Assembly: GCA_013389115.1 (NCBI GenBank)
Contig: JACADY010000019.1
Span: 1 to 46,810, forward strand
Source: Alphaproteobacteria bacterium
GTDB lineage: Bacteria; Pseudomonadota; Alphaproteobacteria; Micropepsales; Micropepsaceae
Length of the DNA stretch: 46,810 bases
Direction of reading: 5' to 3'
Under the pieces are notes generated by a model, which had not been told where the DNA came from, made no database searches, and saw only the letters and a list, made by a program, of their open reading frames with translations. Positions 33,443 to 46,400 of the stretch are shown here, piece by piece; position 1 is the stretch's first letter, and the number at the start of each line of letters is the position of its first letter. The position numbers were made by a program, and so were the translations under genes.

Positions 33443-35365
33443 GTGGTTGTCGTGAAGGCAGAGACACCGGCCGAAAAATTCAAGCGCGCGCTCACCGCCG
33501 CCACCCGCTCGATCGCCGAGGAGCCTGAATTGCAGGTCAGCTTCGGCGCCGAGCCTCCGGCCCTGCGCGGTATCAGGGCGCGACTGCCATTGCCCAGCCG
33601 CGATCTGCCGGCAGGCGAGGTCGCGCAGATCAGGGGCCAGGCCGATGCCTATGGCCTCACCCTCGCTTTTCATGACGAGAAGACGCACGCGCAGTTCCTG
33701 CCCCAAGGTGCGGCGGCCCGCGCGGTATTCGATGCGGCCGAGCAGGCCCGTGTCGAAGCGATCGGTGCCAATGCCATGGTCGGCATGGGCGACAACCTTG
33801 CCGCCGCCCTTGAGGCGCGCTGTGCCGCCCGCGGCTATGCCCGCATCAAGGATCGCCCCGACGCGCCGCTATCCGAAGCGCTAGCCCTCATGGTGCGCGA
33901 GCGCCTGACGGGCCGCCCCGTGCCTGCCTCGGCGAAAAAACTGGTCGAAGCCTGGCGCCCCTGGATCGAGGAGAAGGCAGGCAAGGATCTCGAACGCCTC
34001 GATCCCGTGCTGCGCGATCAGCAGAGCTTCGCGCGCCTCACCCGCACGATCATCCGCGATCTCGAAATGGGCGATGAGCTGGGCGAGAACCCGGACGACG
34101 ACACCGAAGCCTCCGACGAGGAACAGGAGAAGCAGCAGGAAAAGCAGGAGGCCGATTCGAGCGAAGCCTCCGATACGGACGCAAAATCCGCCGAGGAGGT
34201 CGAGTTCTCCGAAAGCGACGCCGCTGATGATGAGGGCGAGGCCGTTGAGGTCGACTCGCAGGACGAGATGCCGAGCGATGAGACAGAGGACATGTCCGAC
34301 GGCAATGAGCCCTTCAGGCCCGAGCCCAAGGACGCCAACCGCTGGCAGGAACCCGCCTATCGCATCTTCACGACCCAGTACGACGAAACGATCCCATCCG
34401 AGGATCTCTGCGACCCCGATGAGCTGACGCGGCTGCGCGCCTATCTCGACCAGCAGCTTCAGGCGATGCAGGGCGTCGTCTCACGCCTCGCCAACCGGCT
34501 TCAGCGCCGGCTGATGGCCAAGCAGAACCGCACCTGGGAATTCGACCGCGAGGAAGGCATGCTCGACGCGGCGCGGCTCGCCCGTGTCGTCGTCGACCCG
34601 ACGAACCCCCTCTCCTACAAATGGGAGAAGGATACGAATTTCCGCGATACCATTGTCACGCTTCTCCTCGACAATTCAGGCTCGATGCGCGGGCGACCCA
34701 TCACGGTTGCGGCCATGTGTGCCGACATCCTCGCCCGCACGCTGGAGCGCTGCGCGGTGAAGGTGGAGATCCTCGGCTTTACGACGAAGGCCTGGAAAGG
34801 CGGCCAATCGCGTGAGCGCTGGCTCGCCGAGGGCAAGCCGTCTCAGCCTGGGCGCCTCAACGATCTGCGCCACATCGTCTACAAGGCCGCCGATCAGCCC
34901 TGGCGCCGCGCCCGGCGCAATCTGGGTCTCATGATGCGCGAGGGGCTGCTGAAGGAGAATATCGACGGGGAGGCGCTGATCTGGGCCCATAACCGCCTTC
35001 TTGCCCGGGCGGAGCAGCGGCGCATCCTCATGGTCATCTCGGACGGCGCGCCGGTCGATGATTCGACCCTCTCCGTCAACGCGGGCAACTATCTCGACAA
35101 GCACCTGCGCCACGTGATCGAGGAGATCGAGACCCGCTCGCCCGCCGAGCTGATCGCCATCGGCATCGGCCATGACGTGACGCGCTGGTATCGCCGGGCG
35201 GTTACCATCGTCGATGCGGAGCAGCTTGGCGGCGCGATGACCGACAAACTTGCCGAGCTCTTTGATGAGGATATGGCGCCAAACCCAGGCGGCAGGGGAG
35301 GCGCTGGCCGCTCCCGCGCGCCCTTCGCAAGACAAAAGACGCCCCAATCGACGCGGGCCGTTTAA
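33443..35365 (+). CDS. cobT: Cobaltochelatase subunit CobT (VWA domain)
   Basis: The 640-residue partner of CobS has an N-terminal region ([24 protein letters not shown]), a long acidic stretch (about 209-290: [13 protein letters not shown] onwards) and a C-terminal von Willebrand A domain with the [13 protein letters not shown] (about 411-418) and [13 protein letters not shown]. Length and acidic linker are typical. Start is GTG at 33443, with another GTG at 33452. Both genes support the B12-dependent mutase found 6-9 kb downstream. Confidence 0.95.
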   Translation: MVVVKAETPAEKFKRALTAATRSIAEEPELQVSFGAEPPALRGIRARLPLPSRDLPAGEVAQIRGQADAYGLTLAFHDEKTHAQFLPQGAAARAVFDAAEQARVEAIGANAMVGMGDNLAAALEARCAARGYARIKDRPDAPLSEALALMVRERLTGRPVPASAKKLVEAWRPWIEEKAGKDLERLDPVLRDQQSFARLTRTIIRDLEMGDELGENPDDDTEASDEEQEKQQEKQEADSSEASDTDAKSAEEVEFSESDAADDEGEAVEVDSQDEMPSDETEDMSDGNEPFRPEPKDANRWQEPAYRIFTTQYDETIPSEDLCDPDELTRLRAYLDQQLQAMQGVVSRLANRLQRRLMAKQNRTWEFDREEGMLDAARLARVVVDPTNPLSYKWEKDTNFRDTIVTLLLDNSGSMRGRPITVAAMCADILARTLERCAVKVEILGFTTKAWKGGQSRERWLAEGKPSQPGRLNDLRHIVYKAADQPWRRARRNLGLMMREGLLKENIDGEALIWAHNRLLARAEQRRILMVISDGAPVDDSTLSVNAGNYLDKHLRHVIEEIETRSPAELIAIGIGHDVTRWYRRAVTIVDAEQLGGAMTDKLAELFDEDMAPNPGGRGGAGRSRAPFARQKTPQSTRAV

Positions 35366-35398
35366 ACCCACACGCACCGGACCTGATGGGGGCGAGAA

Positions 35399-36418
35399 AT
35401 GCGGCTTTTGATCCTCGGGACTGCGCTTGCCACGCTTTGCGGTTCCGCCGCCATGGCGCAAACCGCCGCCATCGGCGAGCCGATAGCGGTGAGCGCCGAA
35501 TCCCTCCTCTTCCATCCCGCCGATCCGGAGGTGAAAGGCGTCGGGCGCATCGCCTTCAAGGGCGGCCTCGCCCTGAAGTCGGATGAACCGGAATTTGGCG
35601 GCATCTCGGGGATCACCGTGGCGCCCGATGGAGAAACCTTCACCGCGATCACCGATCAGGGCCGCTGGATCTCAGGAACACTCACCTATGGCGCCGATGG
35701 CCGCCTCAGCGGCATCGCCGGGGTAAGGATCGCGCGCATGCTGACGGATGCTGATCGCGGCGATTCGAAGGTCGACCAGGACGCAGAATCCTTGACCTCC
35801 CTCAAGACCGAGGAAGAAAGGGGCAGCCTGCTCGTCGGCTTTGAGCAGCGCCATCGCATCGGACTTTATCGTTTCGCCGCCGAAGGCATGGCGGCCAAGC
35901 CCCGGATCATGGACGTGCCCGCCCCTCTTGGCGATGCCCCGCTGAACAACGGCCTTGAAGCGCTCTGCGCTTTGCCCGACGGCCGCATCATCGCCGTGAC
36001 AGAAGAGCTGCTCGACAAGGCCGGCAACACGCTTGGCGCGATCCTGCCCCCGCCCGGCGCCAGGGGCGCGGCGGCAACCTTCAGCCTGACGCGGGACGGG
36101 GACTATTCCCCGACCGACCTCGCCTTGCTGCCAGAAGGGGATTTGATGCTGCTCGAGCGCCGGTTCTCGCCGGCGACGGGCGTCGGCATGCGCCTGCGCC
36201 GGATCGCGACGAAGGATCTCGAAGGCTCAGGGCCGGCTAGGGGCGAGGTGGTCGCCGAGCTCAACATGACCTTCGCGATCGACAACATGGAGGGCCTGAG
36301 CGCCCGCGCGGACGAGGAAGGCCGCACCCTGCTCTATGTGGTCTCCGACGACAATTTCAACGCGCCCATCCAGCGCACGATCCTGCTGATGTTTGAGCTG
36401 ACAGCAGCGCCGGAGTGA
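35399..36418 (+). CDS. Esterase-like activity of phytase family protein, exported
   Basis: The 339-residue protein has a signal peptide (MRLLILGTALATLCGSAAMA) and the phytase-like/esterase beta-propeller pattern: EFGGISGITVAPDGETFTAITDQGRW, ESLTSLKTEEERGSLLVGFEQRHRI, NNGLEALCALPDGRIIAVTE, DYSPTDLALLPEGDLMLLERRF, DNMEGLSARADEEGRTLLYVVSDDNF. Members are periplasmic and hydrolyse phosphoesters or carboxyl esters. It follows cobT on the same strand by 33 bases and is commonly found there in alphaproteobacteria. Substrate is unknown. Confidence 0.82.
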   Translation: MRLLILGTALATLCGSAAMAQTAAIGEPIAVSAESLLFHPADPEVKGVGRIAFKGGLALKSDEPEFGGISGITVAPDGETFTAITDQGRWISGTLTYGADGRLSGIAGVRIARMLTDADRGDSKVDQDAESLTSLKTEEERGSLLVGFEQRHRIGLYRFAAEGMAAKPRIMDVPAPLGDAPLNNGLEALCALPDGRIIAVTEELLDKAGNTLGAILPPPGARGAAATFSLTRDGDYSPTDLALLPEGDLMLLERRFSPATGVGMRLRRIATKDLEGSGPARGEVVAELNMTFAIDNMEGLSARADEEGRTLLYVVSDDNFNAPIQRTILLMFELTAAPE

Positions 36419-36466
36419 ACGCTTCCCGCTGGGTTTCCTAATCTCAGTCCGTCGGCCCCGCGATGG

Positions 36467-36678
36467 GTGAGGACACGCCACCACTGTCATCGCCCGCGCA
36501 GGCGGGCCATCCACCTTGTCCATCAGCCTCATCCTTCGAGGCCCGGCTTCGCCGTGCACCTCAGGACGAGGCTCTAATACATAAGTCCTCATCCTGAGGT
36601 GCGAGCCTTCGCGAGCCGCGAAGGGTGAGGACGCCCCACCACTGTCATGGCCCGGCATCCCCGCGAAAGCGGGGACAT
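36467..36678. repeat. Dispersed intergenic palindromic repeat, copy 4 (composite)
   Basis: The longest copy. It contains TCATCGCCCGCGCAGGCGGG with CCATCCACCTT, then an imperfect palindrome CCTCATCCTTCGAGGCCCGG to CACCTCAGGACGAGG, then CCTCATCCTGAGGTGCGAGC with CTTCGCGAGCCGCGAAGGGT, and a last unit TCATGGCCCGGCATCCCCGC. The block CCACCACTGTCAT occurs twice (about 36479 and 36635). It fills the 278-bp gap between the phytase-like gene and the VUT-like gene. No gene is visible. Confidence 0.8.
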
Positions 36679-36696
36679 GCTTTTCCGCACGTTGCG

Positions 36697-37386
36697 CTAT
36701 CGCCCGCCAAATCCCGGCATCGGCACGATCAGCGGCCGGATGAGATAATAGGGGATGAGGAAAAGAATGGCGGCGATCATCATCGCCAAGCCATGGAGCA
36801 CCATCTGGTCGAGCCAGTGCTCATGAAGGCCCGCATGCGCCGCAGGATAGAACACGCCCGCGGCAATAAGGGCAAAGGCGATGCCGCTATAGAACGGCGC
36901 CTGCCACCAGCGCACGCCACGCGTCATGTCGAAGACGACCGCCCCCAGCAGCAGCGAAAGCACCAGCGCCCCGAAGAACGAGGCCGAGAGCCGCCAGGCC
37001 GGCCAGGTGAAATCGGGAAGGATTTGCGGCTCGACGCGCTCGATCCCGACAACGGCTGCGATGCCAAGGCCGATCCCGAACAGGATCTGCAAGGTCGCAT
37101 GCCCAAGACCATAGCGCCGGTTGCAAAGAATGACGGCAAAGGACAACAGCGGCAAAAGCAGATGTGCCTGCGTGAGCCAGGTGCTGGGCAGCGTGTCCGC
37201 GCTCCGCAAGCGAAAGAACCGGTCAATTTCGTGAATGGCGTGATCCGACCGCCAGACGATGAGAACGGCGATGCCCGCAAAGAAAAGAACAGGCAAAGTG
37301 AGTTGAGCCGCCGTGATAAGCGCGACCATCAGCTGGCTTTTCGCACCCTTTTGCGGCCCGAATGCGGCGGCCTGCACCATGACCAT
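36697..37386 (-). CDS. Multi-pass membrane protein, VUT (queuosine precursor transporter)-like
   Basis: The 229-residue protein has six or seven TM segments. It carries SFAVILCNRRYGLGHA, the NRRYG-type motif of the VUT/YhhQ family, and VVFDMTRGVRWWQAPFYSGIAFALIAAG, resembling the D-x-x-R-x-x-x-WW-x-AP motif of that family. VUT proteins import queuosine precursors into the cytoplasm. Similarity is partial, so the transporter assignment is tentative. The ATG at 37386 follows GAGGGGGATCC; a longer frame to 37491 is rejected. It lies downstream of rpmB on the same strand. Confidence 0.55.
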   Translation of the reverse strand: MVMVQAAAFGPQKGAKSQLMVALITAAQLTLPVLFFAGIAVLIVWRSDHAIHEIDRFFRLRSADTLPSTWLTQAHLLLPLLSFAVILCNRRYGLGHATLQILFGIGLGIAAVVGIERVEPQILPDFTWPAWRLSASFFGALVLSLLLGAVVFDMTRGVRWWQAPFYSGIAFALIAAGVFYPAAHAGLHEHWLDQMVLHGLAMMIAAILFLIPYYLIRPLIVPMPGFGGR

Positions 37387-37550
37387 GGATCCCCCTCGCG
37401 ATACGCCGTTAACCGACAGCGTTGCCATCCCCCGTGCCGGTCCTGCACGAGAAAGGCTCATCAACCCCATCGCTTGCATTATCAAGGCCAAGCCTTGTTG
37501 GCGTGCAAGGGGGTAGGTGAAGACAGGGGATAAAGAATTGCGAAAGAAGG

Positions 37551-37847
37551 TTACGCGCTGGCGACAGGGGCCTTCGCGCGCGAGATTTCGCGCTTGAGGC
37601 GGCGCGCGCGGGGAGAAAGCTCGGCATCGCGCGCTTTCATGAGAAAGGCATCGAGCCCGCCGCGGTGATCGACCGTGCGCAGGGCCTGGGTCGAAATGCG
37701 CAGGCGGAAGATCTGCTTCAGGGCATCGCTCGCCAGCGACACCTCGGTCAGATTGGGCGAGAAGCGGCGCTTCGTCTTGTTGTTGGCGTGGCTGACCCAG
37801 TGGCCGACCAGCACGTCTTTGCCCGTCAATTCACACCGGCGCGCCAT
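37551..37847 (-). CDS. rpmB: 50S ribosomal protein L28
   Basis: The 98-residue L28 has [60 protein letters not shown]. The alphaproteobacterial form with a longer basic C-terminus. The ATG at 37847 matches the family start. The leader holds a promoter-like pair and a terminator-like hairpin with an eight-U tract. Confidence 0.95.
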   Translation of the reverse strand: MARRCELTGKDVLVGHWVSHANNKTKRRFSPNLTEVSLASDALKQIFRLRISTQALRTVDHRGGLDAFLMKARDAELSPRARRLKREISRAKAPVASA

Positions 37848-37867
37848 TGTCTGAGACCTCCAAACCC

Positions 37868-37899
37868 AAAAAAAACGGTCGCGGAGACAAGCCCGCGGC
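37868..37899 (-). terminator. Hairpin plus U8 between meaB and rpmB (terminator or attenuator)
   Basis: On the minus strand a CCGCG-type arm (37893-37897) pairs with CGCGG (37880-37884), extended by a G-U and a G-C pair, with an eight-base loop. Two bases later comes T8 (37875-37868). It stands 57 bases after the meaB stop and 21 bases before the rpmB ATG. It can end meaB transcripts, but it is also placed to attenuate rpmB if the promoter at 37910-37939 is real. Confidence 0.55.
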
Positions 37900-37909
37900 A
37901 AGGTGGGGC

Positions 37910-37939
37910 GATATACGTGACGTGACAGATCAAAGTCAA
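37910..37939 (-). promoter_or_regulatory. Candidate rpmB promoter
   Basis: Read on the minus strand, TTGACT (37939-37934), 18 bases and TATATC (37915-37910) face rpmB. The match is good. The predicted transcript would begin almost exactly at the terminator-like hairpin. Confidence 0.45.
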
Positions 37940-37955
37940 GCCGAAAGAACGATTT

Positions 37956-38969
37956 TCACCCCTTCAGGAACCGCCGGACGAGATGTCGCGCCGCGGCCGC
38001 CGCGCTGATCTTCCCGGTGATCACCTCGGCCTCGAGCGCGCGCAGTTCATCGCCCGCCGCGCGCCGCAGCGCCTCCTCCAGATTACCCCTCACCTCGGAC
38101 GCGAACCAGGCAGCGTTCTGCGCCCGGCGAAGCTGGGAAAGCTCCCCGCTCGCCGAAAGCGCCGCGCGATAGCGTTGCGCGCCCCCCCACACCGCCTCCA
38201 GCCCCTCACCCCGCAGGGCGGAGACAAGGACAACCTCGGGCGTCCAGTTCGGGCTCTTGGGCCGCAGGAAATGCAGCGCCCCTTGCGCATCCGCCGCCGC
38301 CCGCCGCGCCGCGGGCAGAAGATCGCCATCCGCCTTATTGACGATGACGAGGTCGGCAAGCTCCATGATGCCGCGCTTGATCCCTTGCAGTTCATCGCCC
38401 CCGCCCGGCGACAGGATGAGCATGAACATGTCGGCCATGTCGGCGACCGCCGTTTCCGATTGCCCGACGCCCACCGTTTCGATGATGACGACATCGAACC
38501 CCGCCGCCTCGACGAGCAGCATCGCCTCGCGCGTACGCCGCGCCACCCCGCCCAGCGACCCGCCCGAGGGCGAGGGCCGGATGAAGGCGGCCGGGTCGCG
38601 CGACAACAGCTCCATGCGCGTCTTGTCGCCAAGGATGGAGCCGCCGGTCCGGCGCGAGGAAGGATCGATGGCCAGCACGGCGACCTTGTGCCCGCGCCCT
38701 GTAAGGAAGCTCCCGAATGCTTCGATGAAGGTCGATTTTCCCGCCCCCGGCGGCCCGGAAAGCCCAAGCCTGATGGCCCCGCCCGTTCGCGGCAGGACAA
38801 GCCGAAACAGCGCCTCCGCCTCCGCCTGATGGTCTGCCCGCTCGGATTCGCACAAGGTGATCGCCTTGGCGAGCGCCCGCCTGTCCCCGCCGGTGAGCTG
38901 GGCGGCGAGTTTCTCGAGGGCGGGGGAAGGTGCCGGCGAAGTCTCGGGCGCGAAACGGCTCTTGGTCAT
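37956..38969 (-). CDS. meaB: Methylmalonyl-CoA mutase-associated GTPase MeaB
   Basis: The 337-residue G3E-family GTPase (ArgK/MeaB) has Walker [75 protein letters not shown], and the NKAD base-specificity motif in [15 protein letters not shown]. It guards cobalamin loading and protects methylmalonyl-CoA mutase from inactivation. The ATG at 38969 follows the shared MTKSRFAPE start; an upstream frame to 39164 is not supported. The mutase lies 2 kb away on the same strand, with two divergent DUF3108 genes between. Confidence 0.93.
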   Translation of the reverse strand: MTKSRFAPETSPAPSPALEKLAAQLTGGDRRALAKAITLCESERADHQAEAEALFRLVLPRTGGAIRLGLSGPPGAGKSTFIEAFGSFLTGRGHKVAVLAIDPSSRRTGGSILGDKTRMELLSRDPAAFIRPSPSGGSLGGVARRTREAMLLVEAAGFDVVIIETVGVGQSETAVADMADMFMLILSPGGGDELQGIKRGIMELADLVIVNKADGDLLPAARRAAADAQGALHFLRPKSPNWTPEVVLVSALRGEGLEAVWGGAQRYRAALSASGELSQLRRAQNAAWFASEVRGNLEEALRRAAGDELRALEAEVITGKISAAAAARHLVRRFLKG

Positions 38970-39115
38970 GGGGAGAGTGAGAACACCATCTAAGTGGCCC
39001 GCCCGCAACCGTTTCGGCCATGAATTGTCCACATTGCCGGGCGATCTATGGCGCCCGAGCGGGGGCTCGCCGGCCATCTGATGGCCCTGTATGATGTTGA
39101 GGAGGCTTAAGAGTG

Positions 39116-40018
39116 ATGAGGACAAAAAACCAGCTTCGCCGAATTGCAGCCCTTGCCCTGACAACCGCGCTCATCTTTGAGGGGGCCGGGGCGTGGGCGG
39201 CTGGCGGCTCGGCCGAGGACGCCGCTTCCGGCCTCAAGCCAACGAATGTCCAGATAGTCTGGGGGGTCTATGTCGGGGGCATCTCGCTCGGCAAGGTGAC
39301 GTTCAGCGGCAATTTGCTGGGCGGCGAGTACAGCGCCTATTCCCAGCTCCAGACGGGCGGCATCGTCAACGCCTTCTGGGAGAGCCGCATCCAGGCGGAT
39401 TCGCGCGGCAAGATCACCAACGTCATGATCCCGGAGATTTACGCCTCCGACACGGTATCGGAGCGCGCGAGCCAGAAGGTCGGCCTTAACTATGTGAACG
39501 GCTTTCCTGCAGAGCTGATTGCCAATCCTGCCTATGACCTGAAGCGTTTCCCCGTCACCGAGGAACAGAAAAAGGGCACCGTTGATCCATTGAGCGGCAT
39601 GATGCTGGCGATCGCCGGGGTCACGGTCGATACCGGCAACCCATGCGGCACCAAGATCCCCGTCTTCGACGGCCGCCGCCGCTATGACATCAACCTGAGT
39701 TTCGCAAAGCCCGTGACGATCGATGAGGGCAAACACGGCTATCGCGGGCCTGCCCTTGAATGCGAAATGGAGTATGACCAGATCGCGGGCTTCAAGCCCA
39801 ATCTTGATCCGGACAAGCCGGCTTTGCCAAAGATCCATGCTTGGCTCGCGCCGGTTGGGCGGCCCGACGCACCCGACAAGCCCATCTATCTGCCCTTGAA
39901 GATCTGGGCTGAGACCGATTTCGGCGTCGCGGTCGCCAACGCCCGCCACATAAAGATCAACGGGACCCTGCCGGACGCCCTTCCCTCCGGCGAGTTGCCG
40001 GTCCCCGCCTCGGAGTAA
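39116..40018 (+). CDS. DUF3108 family exported protein (first of two)
   Basis: The 300-residue protein has a signal peptide ([21 protein letters not shown]) and the DUF3108 pattern: [84 protein letters not shown]3108 proteins are periplasmic beta-rich proteins of unknown function. GGAGG lies upstream of a GTG (39113) and this ATG; either could be used. A similar second gene follows four bases later. Confidence 0.82.
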   Translation: MRTKNQLRRIAALALTTALIFEGAGAWAAGGSAEDAASGLKPTNVQIVWGVYVGGISLGKVTFSGNLLGGEYSAYSQLQTGGIVNAFWESRIQADSRGKITNVMIPEIYASDTVSERASQKVGLNYVNGFPAELIANPAYDLKRFPVTEEQKKGTVDPLSGMMLAIAGVTVDTGNPCGTKIPVFDGRRRYDINLSFAKPVTIDEGKHGYRGPALECEMEYDQIAGFKPNLDPDKPALPKIHAWLAPVGRPDAPDKPIYLPLKIWAETDFGVAVANARHIKINGTLPDALPSGELPVPASE

Positions 40019-40021
40019 CGC

Positions 40022-40879
40022 ATGCGCGCACGCCTCAAACTGACAGGAGCGGCGGCGGCAGGGATGATGGCCCTGTCGCTCGCGGCCTTTTGTGGGGCGG
40101 GTGCGGCGCGCGGCGAGGTCTCGCTCCGCTATGATTTTTATGCGGGCGGCTTTCGCGTCGGCACCGTCGAAGCCGATGCCGAGCTGAGCGAGGCGAGCTA
40201 TCGGGCGAACGCGGTCTTCAGGACCGAAGGCTGGCTTGAGGATCTCTTCGATATCGACTTTGCATTTGCCGCCTCTGGCGTCTCGACGGATGGCAATTGG
40301 ACGCCCTCCTCCTTCCGCTCGGTCTATGGCGGCTTTGAGGGCAATCCCGTCGTCCTTGTCGATTTTGGTGAGGGCAAGGTTCCCGTGTCGGCAACGCCCG
40401 CCCCGCCCGAAGGCGTGATGCCTGATGACGTGGCGGAGCGGCAGCATTTCATCGACCCCATCACCGCCGTGCTTGGCGAGATGGCCCGCCGCGACGGCGC
40501 GCCATGCGGCCGCAGGCTGCACCTCTTCGATGGCATCAGGACCTATACGCTCGTCCTTGAGGACGCCGAGACCGACATTCTGGAGCCGACCAACGAGGGC
40601 AGTTACGCCGGCGCTTCCCTTCGCTGTGCCTGGCACTATGAGCTTGGCCGCACCGGGCAGGGCGACTGGGCGCGGGATCTGTTCGCCGAAACCCCGCCCA
40701 CGGGCACGATCTGGTTCGCGCACGACCCCGAAAGCGGCATGACGGTACCCGTCAAATTCCTCGCCGAGACACCGGTCGTCAGCGTCGTTGTGCATTTGAT
40801 GCAGGCCGACGCCAATGGCCGCGCGATGACGCTGGGCATGGCCCCCGCACCCGCAGACGAAGGTTCTTCGCTCGAATAA
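40022..40879 (+). CDS. DUF3108 family exported protein (second of two)
   Basis: The 285-residue paralogue has a signal peptide (KLTGAAAAGMMALSLAAFCG), YDFYAGGFRVGTVEADAELS, AVFRTEGWLEDLFDIDFAFA, FIDPITAVLGEM, CGRRLHLFDGIRTYTL, and LGRTGQGDWARDLFAE. A Cys in DGAPCGRRL and another in GASLRCAWHY correspond to CGTK and LECEME of the first gene, so a conserved disulfide is likely. It is separated from the first gene by three bases. The pair may form a heterodimer or envelope partner set. Function unknown. Confidence 0.82.
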   Translation: MRARLKLTGAAAAGMMALSLAAFCGAGAARGEVSLRYDFYAGGFRVGTVEADAELSEASYRANAVFRTEGWLEDLFDIDFAFAASGVSTDGNWTPSSFRSVYGGFEGNPVVLVDFGEGKVPVSATPAPPEGVMPDDVAERQHFIDPITAVLGEMARRDGAPCGRRLHLFDGIRTYTLVLEDAETDILEPTNEGSYAGASLRCAWHYELGRTGQGDWARDLFAETPPTGTIWFAHDPESGMTVPVKFLAETPVVSVVVHLMQADANGRAMTLGMAPAPADEGSSLE

Positions 40880-40892
40880 CCCTGCTGCGGCG

Positions 40893-43037
<2,145 letters not shown>

Positions 43038-43237
43038 GGTCTGGGGCGCGCTCCTTGGACGCGAGGCTCAGGAACAAGGGCAGATGATTGTTCAGGTGAA
43101 TATGGCGAGCGTGCCGGCTTTCGGTCAAACGCTGAGTGCGGCGTCAGTCAATTGCTCCGCGTACGGACGGATTGCGGTCAGTCGCACTCCGGTGCAGGAA
43201 CTTTGACGTCACGGTAACGGCCTTGCGCATGATGCCA

Positions 43238-43318
43238 TTGACACCGCTAGATATGGGGCGTGAACGAAGCCCGAAAATTAACGAGTCACTGATTCGGGCA
43301 CGCTCTGTTCCGTGCCCG
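43238..43318 (+). promoter_or_regulatory. Leader region of the helicase gene with competing hairpins
   Basis: The 373-bp gap upstream of the helicase holds TTGACA (43238-43243) with only a poor -10, then two stems that share bases. GCCCGAA (43269-43275) pairs with TTCGGGC (43293-43299), while CGGGCACG (43295-43302) pairs with CGTGCCCG (43311-43318). Because bases 43295-43299 are used by both, the folds exclude each other. A 52-codon frame (43253-43411) ends with TGA overlapping the helicase ATG. The role is unproven. Confidence 0.35.
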
Positions 43319-43410
43319 TTCCTTGGCGTTAAACACGAAGCCCCGCTGCAGAGCAAGGGCATGTTAAGCTTGGTAAATTTGACGCACGACCCTGCCGTGA
43401 GACCGAATTG

Positions 43411-46400
43411 ATGACCGTACCTGCTCACCTTCGCGACCAGACGAGAGAGCCCGCCACGGCGTCGCGCATCATGGCGGTTCTGGGTCCGACCAATACGGGC
43501 AAGACCCATTACGCGATCGAGCGCATGCTTGCCCATCGCTCGGGCATGATCGGCCTGCCACTGCGGCTTCTGGCGCGCGAGATCTATGACCGCGTCTGCG
43601 CCGAAAAGGGTCCGGAGGCGGTCGCGCTCGTGACGGGCGAGGAGAAGATCGTCCCGCGCGCGCCCGACTATTGGGTCTGCACGGTGGAATCGATGCCCCT
43701 CGACATCGAGACCGAATGCCTCGCTGTCGATGAGATTCAGCTTTGCGCCGATCTCGACCGCGGTCATGTCTTCACGGATCGCCTTTTGCGCGCGCGCGGC
43801 AAATTTGAAACGCTGTTCCTGGGCGCCGAGACGATGCGCCCCGTCATTCACCGCATCCTGCCGCATGCGAACTTCATCACGCGCACGCGCTACTCCGATC
43901 TTGCCTACACGGGTGAGAAAAAGCTCACACGACTGCCGCGTCGCACGGCCGTCGTCGCCTTCTCCGCAGAAGCCGTCTACGGCATCGCCGAGCTGATCCG
44001 CCGTCAGCGTGGCGGCGCGGCCGTCGTCATGGGCGCGCTGAGCCCGCGCACCCGCAATGCCCAGGTGGCTCTCTACCAGTCTGGCGATGTCGATTTTCTC
44101 GTAGCTACCGACGCGATCGGCCTTGGCCTCAATATGGATGTCGACCATGTCGCCTTTGCCGCGCTGGAAAAATTCGACGGCCACGCAACCCGCCCCTTGC
44201 GCGCGCAGGAGATCGCGCAGATCTCGGGTCGCGCCGGCCGCTATCGCAGCGACGGCACCTTCGGCGTCACCGCCGACGCCGAGCCACTTGAGCCTGCGAT
44301 CGTTGAGCAGATCGAGAACCACCGTTTCGATCCGGTGAAAACGCTGCAATGGCGTAACAGCAATCTCGACTTCACCGCGCTTGGAAGCCTCATCCGCTCG
44401 CTCGAAGCAATGCCGAGCGCGAAGGGCCTCGTGCGTGTGCGAGAGGCCGACGACCTCGCGGCACTGAAGATCTTGAGTGAGGACGCCGATGTGAAGGCCT
44501 GCGCGGGCGGCACAGCAGGCGTCAAGCGCCTGTGGGAGGTCTGCCAGGTGCCGGATTTCCGCAAAGTCTCGCGCGATGAGCATGTGGGCCTTCTGGCAAC
44601 GATCTACGGCCACTTGATGGGCCATCACGAGCGCATCCCGGCCGAATGGATCGAGGGCAACATAGCCCGCCTCGATAATACCGAAGGCGATATCGACGCC
44701 ATTGCGCAGCGTATCGCCGGCATCCGCACCTGGACCTACATCTCCAACCGTTCCGACTGGACGGAGAACGCGGCCGAGTTCCAGGAGCGCGCCCGCGCCA
44801 TCGAGGACAAGCTCTCCGATGCCCTGCATGAAAGGTTGAGCCAGCGCTTCATCGACCGGCGCACTTCGGTGCTGATGAAACGCTTGCGCGCCGAGGATGA
44901 TTTCTCCGCCGTCATCGGCGAGAACGGCGAGTGCCTTGTCGAGAACGAGTATGTGGGCCGCCTTGAAGGCTTCCGCTTTGCCGCCGATCCGCGTGCGCTT
45001 GGCATTCACGGCAAGGCGCTGCGCGCGGCCGCCTTGCGTGGGCTTCAAGGAGAGATTGCCCAGCGCGCCTATCAGCTCGCGACGGCCGACGCCAAGGACG
45101 TGACATTGTCCGAGCACGGAAAGCTGTGGTGGAACGGCAGTGTCGTCGCGCGGTTGATGCGCGGCCCCCATGTCCTCACGCCGCGCGTTGAGCTGCTCGC
45201 CGATGAGCAATTGACCCCGACCGCCCGCGCCCGCGCCCAGGACCGTCTTGAGACCTGGGTGAGGGATCACATCAAGGCGCAACTGGCGCCGCTGCTCGCG
45301 CTGAAGACGGCGTCCGAGGCCGAAGGCCCCGACAGCCTCAAGGGGCCCGAGCGCGGCATGGCCTATCGCCTTGCCGAGACCCTGGGCTCCCTCCCCCGCG
45401 CTGCGATCAGCAACGAGGTGCGCGCGCTGCAGCCCGAGGCGCGGACGAAACTGCGCGCGCTCGGCATCCGCTTCGGCGAGTTCAGCATCTTCATGCCCGG
45501 ATTGCTGAAGCCTCAGCCGGCGCAACTGAAGGCTTTGCTCTGGGCGATCCATGCCGGGCTTGCTGAAATCCCCGCAACACCTTCTGCCGGCCTCACCTCC
45601 GCACCCAGCGATGCAGGGATTCCGGATGACTTTTACGAAGCCGCGGGCTTCCGCAATCTGGGTCCGCGCGTCGTGCGGCTCGACATGCTGGAGCGGCTGG
45701 CCGATTTGATCCGCCCGCAAAAGCCGCCGCCGAAGGGGAAGCCCCCCCTGCCCATTTCCGCGCCCGCCCCCACTCCGGCGCCCGAACCGGCCGCCGGCGA
45801 AACGGCTCCGCCCCCCGCTCCCGAGGCACCAGAAACACCAGCCGAAGCCCCCGCCCCCGTTGAGATCGTGCAGAGCGATGCGCAAAGCCCGCCGCCTGCT
45901 GAAAAGACGCAGGAAACGCCGACAGAGCCCCCTGTGCCGCCCGCGGCGCCTAAAGGCTTTCCCATTTCGCCCGCCATGCTCTCCCTCCTCGGCTGTGGCG
46001 CCCCGGACATGGAAGGCGTGTTGAAGGCGCTGGGCTTCCGAGCCTTTGTCGAGAACGCGCCGGATGGCACGAGCACGCTTCTTTTCCGGCCGCGCAATCG
46101 CGCCGACGTGCCGAGGCGCTTTGAGAAGAAGGAGCCCCGCCGGCCCGATCAGCGCCCGCATCGGCCGCAGGAACCATCGAAAGAGGCGCAAGGCCGGCCC
46201 CAGGAGCCTCGCCCCCCGCGTGAGCCACGCGAGCATGACAAGGAGCGGCCCCGCCTGGACAAGCGTCCAGGGCCACGCCGTGAACGCTTTCAGCGCGCCG
46301 AGGAGTTCACGCGTCAGGAGGGCGCCGCGCCGCGTGAGAATAATCGCCGGCCCAACGCCGAAAACGCAAAGCCAAAACCGCAGGCCGCGCCGCCGCCACG

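Noticed and set aside
32434..35365. cobS/cobT as an MoxR/VWA defence-type pair
   Set aside because: Sequence motifs, the acidic linker and the bolA/J-domain context are those of the cobaltochelatase pair.
36467..36678. CRISPR array in the repeat-rich gap
   Set aside because: Repeat units are palindromic, unequal in length and without regular spacers; no cas genes are present.
43144..46236. A 1030-codon open frame antisense to the helicase
   Set aside because: High GC content leaves long antisense frames open. The sense frame has clear helicase motifs, and the antisense translation is Arg/Ala/Gly-rich with no domain.
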